Origin: Thermoleophilaceae bacterium
GTDB lineage: Bacteria > Actinomycetota > Thermoleophilia > Solirubrobacterales > Thermoleophilaceae
Assembly (NCBI GenBank): GCA_013696425.1
Contig: JACCYP010000014.1
Location: forward strand, 1-7,919
Length of the DNA: 7,919 nucleotides
Direction: 5' to 3'
Part shown: positions 6,303 through 7,919 of the stretch, piece by piece
How the letters are laid out: the number at the start of each line of letters is the position of its first letter
Numbering within the stretch: position 1 is the first letter of the stretch
The notes under the pieces: generated by a model
What the model saw: the letters and a program-made list of their open reading frames with translations, nothing else
Database searches by the model: none
Told to the model about the DNA's origin: nothing
Position numbers and translations under genes: made by a program

Positions 6303-6763
6303 GGGAGGACAGCATCGCCAGGTCTCACAGCGTCGTACCCCTTGATGCACCGGATCTCGACGCTGCGCTGAGCGCCCTGCGCGAGCACGGGCTGCGCGTC
6401 TCGGCTGCGCGGCGCCTCGTGCTCGACGCGCTCTACCGCGCCGAGGACCCGCTCACCGCAGAGCAGGTGGCCGCGGGTGCGCTCGGACCCCGCGCGGACC
6501 TCGCATCGGTCTACCGCAACCTCGAGACGCTCGAGGGGCTCGGCCTCGTGCGTCACTTCCATCTCGGCCACGGTCCCGGTCTGTATGTCCGCGCGGGAGC
6601 GCCGCCGCGCGAGTACCTCGTGTGCGATTCGTGCGGCGAGGTGAAGGCCGTGCCTCCCGCGAAGCTCGACGCCGCACGCAGGGCGGTCGGCGCTGCCACC
6701 GGCTGGGAGGCGCGCTTCGACCACTTCCCGGTCTCCGGGCTCTGCCCGCGGTGCTCGCCATGA
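6281..6763 (+). CDS. Fur-family metalloregulator, probably nickel-responsive (Nur-like)
   Basis: With TTG at 6281 the protein has 160 residues. A winged-helix DNA-binding domain (about 28-90: LRVSAARRLVLDAL, LTAEQVAAG, LASVYRNLETLEGLGLV) is followed by the dimerisation/metal domain. Structural-zinc cysteines are Cys115, Cys118, Cys155 and Cys158. His92, His94 and His97 (RHFHLGHGPG) and His148 are candidate regulatory-metal ligands. The His-rich HHxH stretch that precedes the first CxxC in classical Fur is replaced by PPREYLVC. The start is uncertain: TTG 6281 is the only usual start codon that keeps the domain intact, while a good Shine-Dalgarno (GGGGAGG, 6302-6308) points to ATC at 6314. The gene overlaps the nickel permease by ATGA, which supports nickel as effector and the permease as target. 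Confidence 0.88.
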   Translation: MQAVATSGEDSIARSHSVVPLDAPDLDAALSALREHGLRVSAARRLVLDALYRAEDPLTAEQVAAGALGPRADLASVYRNLETLEGLGLVRHFHLGHGPGLYVRAGAPPREYLVCDSCGEVKAVPPAKLDAARRAVGAATGWEARFDHFPVSGLCPRCSP

Positions 6764-7506
6764 GCTTCCAGTGGCTGTTCGGCCCGGTGGAGGATCTCGA
6801 CGCGTGGCTCGAGACGCTGTTCGAGGGTGCGCCCCTGCTCGTGGCGCTCGGAATCGCCTTCCTGCTCGGCCTGCGGCACGCTTCCGATCCCGATCACCTG
6901 GTCGCGGTCACCTCTCTGGTCGCCGCCGAGGACGGGGACACGCGCGCCGCCGCGCGCCTCGGAGCGTGGTGGGGTCTCGGCCACGCGATCATGCTGCTCC
7001 TGATCGGCGTCCCCCTGATCGCGTTCAAGTCCGAGCTGCCGGCATGGCTCGAGAGCGGGGCCGAGAAGGCGGTTGGAATCGTGATCATCGCCCTCGCGCT
7101 GCGCGTGGGCTACAAGTGGGTCCGGGGCGACTACCGCGCGGCGTCCCATTCCCACGAGAACGATGGTCATGCCAGGCGCCGCCACCTGCGTCGCGGCGAC
7201 GGCGAGCACGGGCACGTGAAGGTCCGCACCCCCGGTCAGGCGTTCGCGCTCGGGACCCTCCACGGCCTGGCGGGCACGGGTGCCGTGGTGGTGCTTCTGA
7301 TCGCGGCAATGCCGACCCGGCTCGAGGCGACCGCGGCGCTCGCGGTGTTCGCGCCGATGTCGATCGTGTCGATGGCGATGTGCACGGCCGCGTTCGGGTG
7401 GGCGCTCACGCGGCCGCTGATCGAGCCGGTCTACCGTACGGTGCTGATCCCCGCGCTCGGTCTCTTCGGACTGATCTTCGGCCTCTGGTACGTCGGGATC
7501 ACCTAG
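6760..7506 (+). CDS. nickel/cobalt permease, NiCoT/UreH-like
   Basis: A 248-residue integral membrane protein. The signature HASDPDH at 40-46 (His-x4-Asp-His) in the first long hydrophobic segment matches the metal-selecting motif of NiCoT permeases. GLGHAIM (72-78) and LGTLHGLAGTGAV (164-176) are further conserved transmembrane motifs. I see about six hydrophobic segments, fewer than the eight of classical HoxN/NixA, and the length is that of the shorter UreH-like branch. A cytoplasmic or periplasmic loop at 130-152 holds six histidines (HSHENDGHARRRH, then HGH), a likely metal-holding loop. The ATG at 6760 overlaps the Fur-type gene's TGA (ATGA), indicating translational coupling. It converges on hypF with an 8-nt overlap. 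Likely role: uptake of Ni(II) or Co(II), possibly for hydrogenase; direction and metal are inferred. Confidence 0.92.
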   Translation: MSFQWLFGPVEDLDAWLETLFEGAPLLVALGIAFLLGLRHASDPDHLVAVTSLVAAEDGDTRAAARLGAWWGLGHAIMLLLIGVPLIAFKSELPAWLESGAEKAVGIVIIALALRVGYKWVRGDYRAASHSHENDGHARRRHLRRGDGEHGHVKVRTPGQAFALGTLHGLAGTGAVVVLLIAAMPTRLEATAALAVFAPMSIVSMAMCTAAFGWALTRPLIEPVYRTVLIPALGLFGLIFGLWYVGIT

Positions 7507-7919
7507 CCTTGGCGGCCGCCACCACCGCCTGGCCGTAGGAGATGCCGCCATCGCCGGGCGGCAACAGCTCCGGGAGCAACACGTGCAGGCCCGCCGCTTC
7601 GAGCGCCGGCACCGTGCGCTCGAGCAGCAGCCGGTTGGCCCAGACGCCGCCTGAGAGCACCACGGTCTCGAGCTCATGCCGCACGGCCAGCGCCTCGCAT
7701 GCCGCGACGGTCGCCGCGGCCACGCCGTCGTGGAAGCGGGCCGCGAGTACGGCGGGCTCGGTCCCGCTTCCCGCATCCGCGCCCAGCGCGGTGAGCGCCG
7801 CGTGCGGGTCGAGCACCAGCCCACCGCTCGTCCCCTCCCGCACCTCGATCTCGTAGCGGCCGCGCTCATCGGGGTCGGCGATCGCCTCGAGCTCGATCGC
7901 GGCCTGGCCCTCGTAGCTC
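7499..7919 (-). CDS. hypF: HypF, [NiFe]-hydrogenase maturation carbamoyltransferase, C-terminal part
   Basis: The frame is open from the right edge to TGA at 7501-7499 and gives the last 139 residues. HypF uses carbamoyl phosphate and ATP to carbamoylate HypE, the step that supplies the cyanide ligands of the [NiFe] active site. The visible part is the end of the Kae1-like domain: SYEGQAAIELEAIAD at the edge, then TVVLSGGVWANRLLLERTV, an LLPELLPPGDGGISYGQAVVAA segment, and a short tail. These match the very conserved HypF C terminus closely. The acylphosphatase, zinc-finger and YrdC-like domains lie outside the window. The GTG at 7843 is internal. Convergent with the nickel permease. Confidence 0.93.
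   Translation of the reverse strand, partial: SYEGQAAIELEAIADPDERGRYEIEVREGTSGGLVLDPHAALTALGADAGSGTEPAVLAARFHDGVAAATVAACEALAVRHELETVVLSGGVWANRLLLERTVPALEAAGLHVLLPELLPPGDGGISYGQAVVAAAKAR

Noticed and set aside
7511..7520. Perfect palindrome GGCGGCCGCC near the permease/hypF junction
   Set aside because: It lies in hypF codons for a run of alanines and has no loop; composition explains it.
6553..7869. 438-codon minus-strand frame through the permease and hypF
   Set aside because: Arg/His-rich shadow of the permease and of hypF in another frame; no domain.

Overview
GC-rich, gene-dense bacterial chromosome with very short intergenic gaps and many GTG/TTG starts. The tig-clpP-clpX order, the small haemolysin-repeat protein ending in a CGPGxDTV-type tail, and probable leaderless starts set 6-7 nt behind TANNNT boxes suggest a high-GC actinobacterium. 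Thermoleophilia/Solirubrobacterales is my best guess from pattern memory, not from a search. No tRNA, rRNA, CRISPR array or insertion sequence is visible, and no stretch over 300 bases lacks a gene.

Left part (1-4466): the 3' end of an alpha/beta hydrolase gene (+) converges, with a 50-nt overlap, on a minus-strand run tig -> clpP -> clpX -> metallo-beta-lactamase-fold hydrolase. This is a protein-folding and protein-degradation operon: trigger factor, the ClpP peptidase, its ClpX unfoldase, and a Zn hydrolase as a tight passenger.

Middle (4466-5274): an unusual compact cluster of three small genes, two of them too short for ordinary ORF calling. A 40-residue protein (+) diverges from tig. 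A 63-residue mini calcium-repeat protein (-) converges on it so closely that the two stop codons overlap inside a strong symmetric hairpin. A 144-residue protein with a Cys-His-Asp pattern lies just upstream of the mini-repeat gene, and its stop codon overlaps that gene's Shine-Dalgarno. Both divergent junctions (tig/40-aa and 144-aa/luciferase-like) carry the same symmetric motif ANNNTANNNT, that is, two back-to-back -10 boxes sharing a central TA. At three of the four flanking genes a start codon lies 6-7 nt behind its box, and at the fourth (tig) 10 nt.

Right part (5274-7919): a luciferase-like monooxygenase (+), then a Fur-family regulator and a nickel/cobalt permease coupled by an ATGA overlap, then the C-terminal part of hypF converging from the right edge. 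Regulator, Ni permease and [NiFe]-hydrogenase maturation factor together suggest a nickel-homeostasis/hydrogenase neighbourhood continuing beyond the window. An imperfect inverted repeat with TTGC/GCAA arms sits at the regulator's start and is a candidate autoregulatory metal-dependent operator.
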